A stretch of 64,000 nt of DNA from Janthinobacterium sp. 64. GTDB lineage: Bacteria > Pseudomonadota > Gammaproteobacteria > Burkholderiales > Burkholderiaceae_D. Shown in pieces: positions 45,456 to 54,098 of the stretch. Position 1 is the first letter of the stretch, and each line of letters begins with the position of its first letter. Where the stretch lies: positions 2,108,001 through 2,172,000 of the forward strand of contig NZ_PHUG01000001.1 of the NCBI RefSeq assembly GCF_002813325.1, given 5' to 3'. The notes under the pieces were generated by a model. The model made no database searches. It worked only from the letters and a program-made list of their open reading frames with translations, and had not been told where the DNA came from. The position numbers and the translations under genes are program-made.

Positions 45456-46592
45456 ATGACCTCTACCCTGCCCTTTTTGCCTTTTTCCAAACCCACCATC
45501 GATGAAGCGACCATCGCCGCCGTCGGCGAGGTGCTGCGCTCGGGCTGGATCACCAGCGGACCGAAAGTGCAAGCCTTCGAAGCCCAACTGTCCGAATACT
45601 TCGGCGGGCGTCCCGTGCGCACCTTCAATTCGGGCACGTGCACCATGGAAATCGCGCTGCGCATCGCCGGCATAGGCCCCGGCGACGAAGTCATCACCAC
45701 GCCCGTGTCGTGGGTAGCGACGGCCAACGTCATCATCGAAGTGGGCGCCACGCCCGTGTTTGCCGACATCGACCCCGTCACCCGGAACATCGACCTCGAC
45801 AAGCTGGAAGCGGCCATCACGCCACGTACCAAAGCCATCATCCCCGTCTATCTGTCCGGCTTGCCCGTCGACATGGACCGCCTGTACGCAATTGCTGAAA
45901 AGTACAAGCTGCGCGTCGTGGAAGATGCGGCGCAGGCGTTCGGCTCCACCTGGAAGGGCAAGCGCATCGGCGCGTTTGGCGACTTCGTCTCGTTCAGCTT
46001 CCAGGCCAACAAGAACATCACCACGGGCGAAGGCGGCGCGCTGGTGCTGAACAACCTGGAAGAAGCGAAGCTGGCCGAAAAATACCGGCTGCAGGGCGTC
46101 ACGCGCAGCGGCGTCGACGGCATCGATGTCGACGTGCTGGGCGGCAAATACAATATGAGCGACATCATGGCTGCCATCGGCCTGGGCCAGTTCGCCAATA
46201 TCGACGCCATCACGGCCCACCGCCGCGCGCTGGCACGCCACTATTTCGAGCAATTCGGCAGCGACTTCGAAGCGCAGAGCGGCGCCCAGCTGCCCGTGCA
46301 AGATTTTGAAAACAGCAACTGGCATTTGTTCCAGATCATCCTGCCCGACAATGGCCCCGGCACGCGCGCCGCCTTCATGCAGGCCATGGCGCAGCAAAAC
46401 GTGGGAACGGGCTATCATTACGCACCGATCCACTTGTTTACCATGTACCGCGAGCGCGGCTTTACCGAGGGCATGTTCCCCGTCTCGGAAAAGATCGGCC
46501 GCCTGACCGTGACCTTGCCGATGTTCTACGCCATGACGACACAGGACGTGGAACGCGCCGTCGCCACCGTCAAATCCATACTCATCAAATGA
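45456..46592 (+). CDS. arnB: UDP-Ara4O aminotransferase
   Basis: PLP-dependent DegT/StrS-family enzyme, 378 residues, converting UDP-4-keto-pentose to UDP-L-Ara4N with glutamate. Schiff-base lysine K186 in SFSFQANKNITTGEGGA; earlier motifs RSGWITSGPKVQAFE, TFNSGTCTMEIALRIAG and VVEDAAQAFGSTWKG are family standard. The C-terminal GTGYHYAPIHLFTMYRERGF closes the active site. Overlaps arnC by four bases (ATGA). Confidence 0.95.
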   Translation: MTSTLPFLPFSKPTIDEATIAAVGEVLRSGWITSGPKVQAFEAQLSEYFGGRPVRTFNSGTCTMEIALRIAGIGPGDEVITTPVSWVATANVIIEVGATPVFADIDPVTRNIDLDKLEAAITPRTKAIIPVYLSGLPVDMDRLYAIAEKYKLRVVEDAAQAFGSTWKGKRIGAFGDFVSFSFQANKNITTGEGGALVLNNLEEAKLAEKYRLQGVTRSGVDGIDVDVLGGKYNMSDIMAAIGLGQFANIDAITAHRRALARHYFEQFGSDFEAQSGAQLPVQDFENSNWHLFQIILPDNGPGTRAAFMQAMAQQNVGTGYHYAPIHLFTMYRERGFTEGMFPVSEKIGRLTVTLPMFYAMTTQDVERAVATVKSILIK

Positions 46593-47599
46593 GCAGCGCG
46601 CCGATGAAACCTGAACTGTCCATTATCATTCCGATCTACAACGAGCAGGATGGCCTGGCCGCCCTGTTCGCGCGCCTGTATCCGGCCCTCGACGCCTTGC
46701 AGACGAGCTACGAGATCATCTTCATCAACGATGGCAGCCGCGACAATTCGGTGGCGATCCTGGCGGAACAATTCCGCCAGCGCCCCGACGTCACGCGCGT
46801 CGTCCTGTTCAACGGCAATTACGGCCAGCACATGGCCATCCTGGCCGGTTTTGAAGCCTCGCGCGGGCAAATCATGATCACGCTCGACGCCGACCTGCAG
46901 AACCCGCCCGAGGAAATCGGCAACCTGGTGGCAAAGATGCGCGAAGGCTACGATTACGTGGGCTCGATCCGGCGCAAGCGGCAAGATTCCGCCTGGCGCA
47001 CCCTCGCGTCGAAAATGATGAACCGCCTGCGTGAAAAGATCACGAATATCAAAATTACCGACCAGGGCAACATGCTGCGCGCGTATGGCCGCAATGTGAT
47101 CGACCTGGTCAATCAGTGCGCCGAAGTCAACACCTTCGTGCCCGCCCTGGCCTATACGTTTGCCCGCAAGCCCACGGAAATTACCGTCGAGCACGAGGAA
47201 CGCGCGGCCGGCGAGTCGAAATACTCGCTGTACAGCCTGATCCGCCTCAACTTCGACCTGATCACGGGCTTTTCGCTGATTCCCCTGCAAATCTTTTCCA
47301 TGCTGGGCATGCTGCTGTCCTTCAGTTCGGCCGTGCTGGTGATCTATCTGCTGGCGCGCCGCTTCCTGTTCGGCGCCGAGGCGCAGGGTGTGTTCACCCT
47401 GTTCGCCATCGCCTTCTTCCTGATGGGCGTGATCCTGTTCGGCATCGGCCTGGTGGGCGAATACGTGGGACGCATCTTCCAGCAGGTACGTGCCCGTCCC
47501 CGCTACGTGGTGCAAACCATCTTGCAGGACGGCATGGTCCAGGCGGAAGCCGAGGCGCCATCGTACGTGCGCCTGGAAAAGCGCCAGGTGGGCCGCTGA
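46589..47599 (+). CDS. arnC: Undecaprenyl-phosphate Ara4FN transferase
   Basis: 336-residue GT2 glycosyltransferase with two C-terminal membrane helices, loading formylated Ara4N onto undecaprenyl phosphate. N-terminal LSIIIPIYNEQDGLAALFAR, the DxD motif in ITLDADLQNPPEEI, and GNMLRAYGRNVIDLV followed by YTFARKPTEI; helices near residues 235-260 and 270-295. The TGA stop shares its last base with the next gene's ATG (TGATG), implying reinitiation. Confidence 0.95.
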   Translation: MSSAPMKPELSIIIPIYNEQDGLAALFARLYPALDALQTSYEIIFINDGSRDNSVAILAEQFRQRPDVTRVVLFNGNYGQHMAILAGFEASRGQIMITLDADLQNPPEEIGNLVAKMREGYDYVGSIRRKRQDSAWRTLASKMMNRLREKITNIKITDQGNMLRAYGRNVIDLVNQCAEVNTFVPALAYTFARKPTEITVEHEERAAGESKYSLYSLIRLNFDLITGFSLIPLQIFSMLGMLLSFSSAVLVIYLLARRFLFGAEAQGVFTLFAIAFFLMGVILFGIGLVGEYVGRIFQQVRARPRYVVQTILQDGMVQAEAEAPSYVRLEKRQVGR

Positions 47600-48516
47600 T
47601 GGGCGCCCCACGCGCCGTCGTCTTCGGCTACCACAATGTGGGCGTGCGCTGCATCAAGGTGCTGCTCGCCGGCGGCGTCGATATCGCCCTCGTCGTCACG
47701 CACGAAGACAGCCCCACGGAAAACCTGTGGTTCGAATCCGTCGCCAGCCTGTGCCAGGCCGAAGGCATCCCGTACATCACGCCTTCGGACGCGCGCGCGC
47801 CCGAGCTGCTGGCGCAGGTGCAGGCAGCCAAGCCGGACATGCTGTTCAGCTTTTACTACCGCCACATGCTGCCGGCTAGCATCTTGGAAGTCGCACCCGC
47901 CTACAATATGCATGGCTCGCTGCTGCCGCAGTTCCGCGGCCGCGCGCCCGTCAACTGGGCCGTGCTGCACGGCGCCACGCAGACGGGCGCCACCCTGCAT
48001 GAAATGACGGTCAAGCCCGACGCCGGCGCCATCGTGGCGCAAACGGCCGTGCCCATCCTGCCCGACGACACGGCCTTCGAAGTGTTCGGCAAGGTCACGG
48101 TGGCGGCGGAACAAACCTTGTGGGGTGTGCTGCCGGCCTTGCTGGACGGTACGGCGCCGCGCCAGCTCAACGATTTGCGCCAGGGCGGCTATTTTGGCGG
48201 GCGCACGCCGGAAGACGGCCGCATCGACTGGAAGTTACCTGCGCAACAGGTATACAACCTGCACCGGGCCGTCGCGCCACCCTATCCCGGCGCGTTCACC
48301 GAAGTCAATAATATCGTTTACATCATCGAAACCGCCCGTTTGAGCAAGCATTCCGCAGGAAGTTTGCCAGCGGGCTTGGCGGTAGTGGATAATTGCATCT
48401 TTGGCGTCTGCGGAGACGGCCGCATGCTGGCCATTTCCGCGCTGAGGGCTGCCGGGGAGCCGATTTCGGCTCAGCAATTGCAAGCAAGTCTGACCGCCCG
48501 CGTCAGCACACACTGA
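47599..48516 (+). CDS. UDP-Ara4N formyltransferase (stand-alone ArnA N-domain)
   Basis: 305 residues matching only the N-terminal half of E. coli ArnA. It formylates UDP-L-Ara4N with 10-formyl-tetrahydrofolate. Catalytic triad equivalents are N103, H105 (AYNMHGSLLPQFRGR) and D141 (VKPDAGAIV). The start is the ATG at 47599 overlapping the arnC stop; an open frame back to 47116 lies over arnC and is not used. The dehydrogenase half is the next gene, 21 bases on, so the normally fused bifunctional enzyme is split here. Confidence 0.93.
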   Translation: MGAPRAVVFGYHNVGVRCIKVLLAGGVDIALVVTHEDSPTENLWFESVASLCQAEGIPYITPSDARAPELLAQVQAAKPDMLFSFYYRHMLPASILEVAPAYNMHGSLLPQFRGRAPVNWAVLHGATQTGATLHEMTVKPDAGAIVAQTAVPILPDDTAFEVFGKVTVAAEQTLWGVLPALLDGTAPRQLNDLRQGGYFGGRTPEDGRIDWKLPAQQVYNLHRAVAPPYPGAFTEVNNIVYIIETARLSKHSAGSLPAGLAVVDNCIFGVCGDGRMLAISALRAAGEPISAQQLQASLTARVSTH

Positions 48517-48537
48517 TATCACTCAAGAGAATCTCAC

Positions 48538-49590
48538 ATGAAAAAAGTCCTCATCTTAGGCGTCAACGGCTTCATCGGCCACCACCTGTCCAAGCGCATC
48601 CTGGAAACCACCGACTGGCATGTCTATGGCATGGACATGAACACGGACCGCATCACGGAACTGCTGGAAGATGACAACTACAAGTCGCGCATGCACTTCT
48701 TCGAAGGCGACATCACGATCAACAAGGAATGGGTCGAGTACCACGTCAAGAAATGCGACGTGATCCTGCCGCTGGTGGCCATCGCCACGCCGTCGACCTA
48801 CGTCAAGCAGCCGCTGCGCGTGTTCGAGCTGGACTTCGAAGCCAACCTGCCCATCGTCCGTTCGGCCGCCAAGTACGGCAAGCATCTGGTGTTCCCGTCG
48901 ACTTCGGAAGTGTATGGCATGTGCCACGACGAAGAATTCGACCCGGAAAACTCGGAACTGATCTGCGGCCCGATCAACAAGCCGCGCTGGATCTATTCGA
49001 ACGCCAAGCAGCTGATGGACCGCGTGATCTGGGGCTACGGCATGGAAGGCTTGAACTTCACCCTGTTCCGTCCATTCAACTGGATCGGCGCGGGCCTGGA
49101 CTCGATCCACACGCCGAAAGAAGGTTCGTCGCGCGTGGTGACGCAATTCTTCGGCCATATCGTGCGCGGCGAAAACATCTCGCTGGTCGACGGCGGCGCG
49201 CAGAAACGCGCGTTCACCTACATCGATGACGGCATCGATGCGCTGATGCGCATCATCGCCAACAAAAATGGCATCGCCAGCGGCAAGATCTACAACATTG
49301 GCAATCCGGTCAACAATTACTCGATTCGCGACCTGGCCGGCATGATGCTGACCCTGGCTGCCGAGTATCCGGAATACGCCGAAGGCGCAAAACACGTGAA
49401 CATCGTGGAAACGACGTCGGGCGCCTACTACGGTGCCGGCTACCAGGACGTGCAGAACCGCGTGCCGAAAATTACAAATACCTGCGAAGAGCTGGGCTGG
49501 ACGCCAAGCACCACCATGGCCGATTCCCTGCGCAATATCTTCGACGCCTACCGCAGCCAGGTAGCCCAAGCCAAAGCCTTGATGGATTAA
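48538..49590 (+). CDS. UDP-glucuronate oxidative decarboxylase (stand-alone ArnA C-domain)
   Basis: 350-residue SDR enzyme, NAD-dependent, making UDP-4-keto-pentose from UDP-glucuronate: the first Ara4N step. Rossmann motif LGVNGFIGHHLSKRI; catalytic STSEVYGMC with its Ser-Glu pair; Y-x-x-x-K in IYSNAKQLMDRVIWGYG; RPFNWIGAGLDSIHTPKEG as in ArnA. A leader AAGAGAATC precedes the ATG. The stop TAA shares a base with arnD's start (TAATG). Confidence 0.95.
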   Translation: MKKVLILGVNGFIGHHLSKRILETTDWHVYGMDMNTDRITELLEDDNYKSRMHFFEGDITINKEWVEYHVKKCDVILPLVAIATPSTYVKQPLRVFELDFEANLPIVRSAAKYGKHLVFPSTSEVYGMCHDEEFDPENSELICGPINKPRWIYSNAKQLMDRVIWGYGMEGLNFTLFRPFNWIGAGLDSIHTPKEGSSRVVTQFFGHIVRGENISLVDGGAQKRAFTYIDDGIDALMRIIANKNGIASGKIYNIGNPVNNYSIRDLAGMMLTLAAEYPEYAEGAKHVNIVETTSGAYYGAGYQDVQNRVPKITNTCEELGWTPSTTMADSLRNIFDAYRSQVAQAKALMD

Positions 49591-50549
49591 TGTTGAGCAA
49601 GCCGTTCCTGACCCTGAAAATCGACGTCGATACCTATCGCGGCACCCGTGAAGGCATGGGCAATCTGGTGCGCATGCTGGCCGCGCACCAGGCCAAGGCC
49701 ACCTTTCTGTTCTCGCTGGGCCCCGACCACACGGGCTGGGCTCTGCGGCGCGCCTTGCGGCCCGGCTTTTTCAGCAAGGTGTCGCGCACCTCGGTGGTCG
49801 AACACTACGGCTTGAAAACATTGATGTACGGCACCTTGCTGCCGGGCCCCGATATCGGCAAGCAATGCGCGGCGCAATTGCGCGCCGTGCGCGATGCCGG
49901 TTTCGAGTGCGGCATCCACACCTGGGATCACACCCTGTGGCAAGACAACGTGGCCAAGCGCAACGCCGCCTGGACCATCAACATGATGCGCAAGGCCGCC
50001 AACCGCTACGAACAGGTGTTTGGCGCCAAGCCGCATACGCACGGCGCGGCCGGCTGGCAAATGAATGTCAGTGCGTTTGTCGAACACGACACGGCCGGCT
50101 ACCGCTACGCCTCCGACGGCCGCGCCATGCTCGACGCGCGCGGCGCCATGGCGCAGCCGTCGCAAGGCCCGCATCGCGTGCGCAACGGCAACACCATCCT
50201 GCAATGCGTGCAATTGCCCACCACCCTGCCCACCCTGGATGAATTGCTGGGCTGCGAAATCGACGGCAAGCTGATCACGACCGGCAATGTTGCCGCGCAT
50301 ATATTGTCGCTGACGGCGGACAATCCCCGCGATCACGTGTATACCTTGCACGCGGAACTTGAAGGACAGAAACTCGCCCCCATTTTCGAACAACTGCTGG
50401 CTGGCTGGAAAGCACAGGGCTACCAGTTTGCAGCGATGGGCGATTATTATGAAAAGATAAAAAATGCGGACTTGCCCGTTTGCCCAATCACCTGGGATGA
50501 GTTGCCCGGGCGTTCGGGACGCCTGATTGTGCAGGGCAAAGCGGCCTGA
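49590..50549 (+). CDS. arnD: Undecaprenyl-phosphate Ara4FN deformylase
   Basis: 319-residue NodB/polysaccharide-deacetylase-fold metalloenzyme removing the formyl group from lipid-linked Ara4FN. Metal-site motifs: LKIDVDTYRGTREGM (D12, D14) and CGIHTWDHTLWQDNV. Start directly overlaps the preceding stop. Last gene of the arn run; no arnE/arnF flippase genes follow in the window. Confidence 0.94.
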   Translation: MLSKPFLTLKIDVDTYRGTREGMGNLVRMLAAHQAKATFLFSLGPDHTGWALRRALRPGFFSKVSRTSVVEHYGLKTLMYGTLLPGPDIGKQCAAQLRAVRDAGFECGIHTWDHTLWQDNVAKRNAAWTINMMRKAANRYEQVFGAKPHTHGAAGWQMNVSAFVEHDTAGYRYASDGRAMLDARGAMAQPSQGPHRVRNGNTILQCVQLPTTLPTLDELLGCEIDGKLITTGNVAAHILSLTADNPRDHVYTLHAELEGQKLAPIFEQLLAGWKAQGYQFAAMGDYYEKIKNADLPVCPITWDELPGRSGRLIVQGKAA

Positions 50550-50625
50550 ATGCTGTATTGTTGCACCTGGATGCGTTGCCAGATTAAAAAAACAGCGCTG
50601 ATGATCACCGTTCAGGAGAGAACCT

Positions 50626-51096
50626 GTGGCTGATAGCCAATCCCTCGTTAGCATACCCGACTTTAGCGCCGCCATGACCAGCGGCAAGACCTTTCAGTTG
50701 CTGGGCCGTCCGGCCAAGGCCACCGTGCTGTTTTTCTATCCAAAGGACAACACCCCCGGCTGCACCACGGAAAACATCGCCTTCCGCGATGCGTATGCGC
50801 AATTCGTCGCCGCCGACGTGGAAATCTACGGCATCAGCCGCGATTCCCTGCGCTCGCACGAAAGCTTCAAAGCCAAGCTGGAACTGCCATTCGAGCTCAT
50901 TTCCGACCCGGACGAAGCCGTTTGCCTGCTGTTTAACGTCATGAAGATGAAACAGATGTATGGCAAGACGGTCCGAGGCGTCGAGCGCAGCACGTTTGTG
51001 ATTGACGCCCAGGGCCGATTGGTGAAAGAATGGAGAGGCGTGAAGGTCGCAACTCACGTGGAAGAAGTGCTGGAATTCGTGGCGCGTCTGAATTGA
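50626..51096 (+). CDS. bcp: Thiol peroxidase Bcp (peroxiredoxin), 1-Cys form
   Basis: 156-residue cytoplasmic peroxiredoxin of the Bcp/PrxQ family reducing hydroperoxides. Peroxidatic C46 in FYPKDNTPGCTTE; the resolving Cys found five residues later in E. coli Bcp is Ile here, so a one-Cys or alternative-thiol mechanism is expected. Catalytic RSTFVIDAQGRL follows. Starts at GTG 50626 with AGGAG upstream. Followed by the PhoH gene, as in related genomes. Confidence 0.93.
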   Translation: MADSQSLVSIPDFSAAMTSGKTFQLLGRPAKATVLFFYPKDNTPGCTTENIAFRDAYAQFVAADVEIYGISRDSLRSHESFKAKLELPFELISDPDEAVCLLFNVMKMKQMYGKTVRGVERSTFVIDAQGRLVKEWRGVKVATHVEEVLEFVARLN

Positions 51097-51256
51097 TCAT
51101 CTGTTCTGATCGCATGCGCGTTGTCGGCTTCCAGCGAGCCTGGTTCAACCGCAGTTCAGTTCACGGTACCTATCGCCATTTTGAGTCAACGAAGCGCCTC
51201 CACCCACTCCGCCAGGCGGGCTTGCAGCCCGACTATGGCGTCCATGACCGGCCATG

Positions 51257-51274
51257 CTGCCGGCCTTCCGGCAG
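51257..51274 (+). terminator. Hairpin between bcp and phoH-like gene
   Basis: CTGCCGG-CCTT-CCGGCAG, perfect seven-base stem followed by TTATT. A weak intrinsic terminator or attenuator in the 289-base gap; nothing else is recognised in that gap. Confidence 0.45.
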
Positions 51275-51385
51275 TTATTCGTCCTGTAGCATTGTTGTTC
51301 CCCCGCATCCACCCCATGAGAAGTGCCGCCAGAAGCTGGCTGCCCATGGGCGATTCATTCCAGAAATTTTTTGATTGAGATCCTG

Positions 51386-53203
51386 ATGCCACTGCCAAAA
51401 TTACCGAGCAAGCCAGCCACCATCCTGGCCACCCAAGATTACCCAACCGCAGGCGCAGCGCGCCCGGCCACCAAAACCCCGGCAGCCAAGAAAGTGGCTG
51501 CACCGATCATTGAAGCGGCGATCGCCGAAGTTGCCAAGCCGGTCCGCAATGCGGCCACGAAGATCAAGCAAGTGGCGGCCCTGATGGTCGCCAAGCCAGC
51601 ACCTGCGCCAGCCGCCGCCGCGCCTGCGGCCGCACCTGCCGCCGTTGCCGCGCCTGCGGCGAAAGCCAAGCCTGCGGCAAAAGGCAAGGTCACGCCGATC
51701 AAGCCCGTCCAGCAAGCCGAGCAGCCACATCCGGCCAAGCACAAGCCTGTGGAAGTCCAGCTCAAGTCGTCCGCCAGCCGCGCCGCCGACCAGCGCGGCA
51801 TCAGCAAGCTGTTCGTGCTCGACACGAACGTGCTGATGCACGATCCATCGTCGCTGTTCCGCTTCGAGGAACACGATGTGTACCTGCCGATGATGACCCT
51901 GGAAGAGCTGGACAACCACAAGAAGGGCATGACGGAAGTGGCGCGCAATGCACGCCAGGTTTCGCGCACCCTGGACGCCCTGATCAGCAACACGGACGAC
52001 GACGCCATCGAACACGGCATCTTGCTGTCCAAGCTGGGCAACAAGGACGCCAAGGGCCGTCTGTTCTTCCAGACGCGTCTGCAAAGCGCCGACCTGCCGG
52101 CTGGTTTGCCAGTCGGCAAAGCCGACAACCAGATCCTCGCCGTCGTGCGTTCGCTGGAGTCGGAACAGGAAGGCCGCCCCGTCGTGCTGGTGTCGAAAGA
52201 CATCAACATGCGCATCAAGGCGCGCGCCCTGGGCTTGCCGGCCGAAGATTACTTCAACGACCATGTGCTGGAAGACACGGACTTGCTGTACTCGGGCATC
52301 GTGCAATTGCCGGACGACTTCTGGAACAAGCACGGCAAGGACATGGAATCGTGGCAGGAAAGCAAGAACGGCTACAGCTCGACGTTCTACCGCGTCACGG
52401 GCCCGTTCATTCCATCCTTGCTGGTCAACCAGTTCATCTATCTGGAACCGAAAAACGGCGAAACGCCGTTCTATGGCCAGGTGAAACAGATCAACGGCAA
52501 GACGGCCGTGCTGCAAACCCTGCGCGACTTCAGCCACACCAAGAACAATGTGTGGGGCGTGACGGCGCGCAACCGCGAGCAGAATTTCGCGCTGAACTTG
52601 CTGATGAATCCGGAATGCGACTTCGTCACCCTGCTGGGCCAGGCCGGTACCGGCAAGACCCTGCTGGCCCTGGCCGCCGGCCTGGCGCAAGTGCTGGAAA
52701 CCAAGCTCTACAATGAAATCATCGTCACCCGCGTGACGGTGCCCGTCGGCGAAGACATCGGTTTCCTGCCAGGCACGGAAGAAGAAAAGATGTCGCCATG
52801 GATGGGCGCCTTCGACGACAACCTGGAAGTGCTGAACAAGTCCGACTCCGATGGCGGCGAATGGGGCCGTGCGGCAACGCAAGACCTGATCCGCTCGCGC
52901 ATCAAGATCAAATCGCTCAACTTCATGCGCGGCCGCACGTTTGTGAACAAGTTCCTCATCATCGATGAAGCACAGAACTTGACGCCAAAACAGGTCAAGA
53001 CCCTGGTCACGCGCGCCGGTCCCGGCACGAAGATCCTGTGCCTGGGCAACATCGCGCAGATCGACACGCCGTACCTGACGGAAGGTTCGAGCGGCCTGAC
53101 CTACGTGGTCGACCGCTTCAAGGGCTGGACCCACAGCGGCCACGTCACCCTGGCCCGCGGCGAGCGTTCGCGCCTGGCTGACCACGCCAGCGAAGTGCTG
53201 TAA
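51386..53203 (+). CDS. PIN domain - PhoH ATPase protein
   Basis: 605 residues from the ATG at 51386. A Lys/Ala/Pro-rich, probably disordered N-terminal region (residues 1-140) precedes a PIN ribonuclease domain (FVLDTNVLMHDPSSLFRFEE, D146) and a PhoH ATPase domain with Walker A GQAGTGKTLLALAAG (near 418-432), IIDEAQNLTPKQVKTLVTRA and QIDTPYLTEGSSGLTYVVDR. PIN-PhoH proteins have been shown to act as ATP-dependent RNA helicase/ribonucleases in other bacteria. In-frame codons back to 51323 are unlikely to be used. Strong terminator at 53243-53277. Confidence 0.93.
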   Translation: MPLPKLPSKPATILATQDYPTAGAARPATKTPAAKKVAAPIIEAAIAEVAKPVRNAATKIKQVAALMVAKPAPAPAAAAPAAAPAAVAAPAAKAKPAAKGKVTPIKPVQQAEQPHPAKHKPVEVQLKSSASRAADQRGISKLFVLDTNVLMHDPSSLFRFEEHDVYLPMMTLEELDNHKKGMTEVARNARQVSRTLDALISNTDDDAIEHGILLSKLGNKDAKGRLFFQTRLQSADLPAGLPVGKADNQILAVVRSLESEQEGRPVVLVSKDINMRIKARALGLPAEDYFNDHVLEDTDLLYSGIVQLPDDFWNKHGKDMESWQESKNGYSSTFYRVTGPFIPSLLVNQFIYLEPKNGETPFYGQVKQINGKTAVLQTLRDFSHTKNNVWGVTARNREQNFALNLLMNPECDFVTLLGQAGTGKTLLALAAGLAQVLETKLYNEIIVTRVTVPVGEDIGFLPGTEEEKMSPWMGAFDDNLEVLNKSDSDGGEWGRAATQDLIRSRIKIKSLNFMRGRTFVNKFLIIDEAQNLTPKQVKTLVTRAGPGTKILCLGNIAQIDTPYLTEGSSGLTYVVDRFKGWTHSGHVTLARGERSRLADHASEVL

Positions 53204-53242
53204 GTTATTATCAGCGCGGCTTCAACGCCGCGTTCACGATCG

Positions 53243-53277
53243 AAAGCCCCGTCTGCAGCGATGCAGGCGGGGCTTTT
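53243..53277 (+). terminator. Intrinsic terminator after the PIN-PhoH gene
   Basis: Long stem AAAGCCCCG-T-CTGCA / TGCAG-G-CGGGGCTTT with a three-base loop followed by TTTTC. Confidence 0.9.
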
Positions 53278-53345
53278 TCATGTGCGCGACTTTTCCCTGC
53301 GGCATGGTCTAATACCGCTCTCTTTCCTCCAGGACACCGTATCCG

Positions 53346-54044
53346 ATGCCTCCCGCCTTCCAGTTGCTGCTCTGCCTTATCCTTTTCATGCTGCTCCACA
53401 TTTCCGTCATGGCCGCGTGCGCCCGCGCTGTGGGTATCACCGTGCGCAGCGTCAGCTACGGCGTGGGGCCCAGCTTGCTGAGCTGGGGCAAAGTGCGCGT
53501 CAAACTGCTGCCCGTGGCCGGCAATGTGGTACTGAAAGATACGCGTGAAGAAACCTTGCATGACGACGACTCCTGCCTGGACGCGTACAACTTCCAGCCG
53601 CTGTGGAAGCAGGTGCTGCTGCCATTGAGCGGCGTGGGGGTGCTGCTGGCCTTGTCGCTGGGCATCCTGGGAGCGCCAGGCTGGGACAGCTTCGTCGCCG
53701 CCTTCGGCCAAATCGTCCATGGCGCGCTGGCGCCGCTGTCGACGGCGCAGGAATTGCTGGGTGAAGGGGAAACGTTTGCCCGCACACACGGCTTTGCGCT
53801 GGTGTTCGCCCTGTTCTCATTGACACTGTGCGCCTTCAACCTGCTGCCGTTCGCCGGCTTGAACGGCGGACAGGCGCTGCTGGCCATCGCACGCGGCGGA
53901 CGCGCTTTTGTGGCGTGGGAAGAAACGCTGACGAAATGGATGCTGTTGCCGGGGCTGGCGATCTTGCTGGCGTGGCTGGCGGCGTTCGGCTGGTATGGCT
54001 GGAAAACCATGGCAGCCCAGGCCGCTGGCGCTATTATTTTTTAG
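53346..54044 (+). CDS. Site-2-protease-like (M50 fold) membrane protein without catalytic residues
   Basis: 232 residues, about four helices. The N-terminus aligns in order with M50 site-2 proteases: hydrophobic helix, then HISVM (residues 18-22) where HExxH should be, then ARAVGITVRSVSYGVGPSLL, matching the usual 'GV.V..FSIGFGP' segment. The second catalytic motif (N-x-x-P-x-x-x-L-D-G) reads NLLPFAGLNGG, residues 165-175, with Asp replaced by Asn. Both zinc motifs are lost, so it is probably a pseudo-protease that binds rather than cuts. A RseP-like origin is inferred. Lies between PhoH and the YidD-like gene on the same strand. Confidence 0.7.
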   Translation: MPPAFQLLLCLILFMLLHISVMAACARAVGITVRSVSYGVGPSLLSWGKVRVKLLPVAGNVVLKDTREETLHDDDSCLDAYNFQPLWKQVLLPLSGVGVLLALSLGILGAPGWDSFVAAFGQIVHGALAPLSTAQELLGEGETFARTHGFALVFALFSLTLCAFNLLPFAGLNGGQALLAIARGGRAFVAWEETLTKWMLLPGLAILLAWLAAFGWYGWKTMAAQAAGAIIF

Positions 54045-54098
54045 ATACTTGTCGTATGCTCCCCCATCGTCTTGACGCCCCCCGGCAAAGGAGCTGGC

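Noticed and set aside
47116..47598. Upstream extension of the formyltransferase frame
   Set aside because: It overlaps arnC in another frame; homology starts at 47599.
49587..50687. 366-codon minus-strand frame opposite arnD
   Set aside because: arnD on the plus strand has clear deacetylase metal motifs and operon overlap; the antisense frame has no match.
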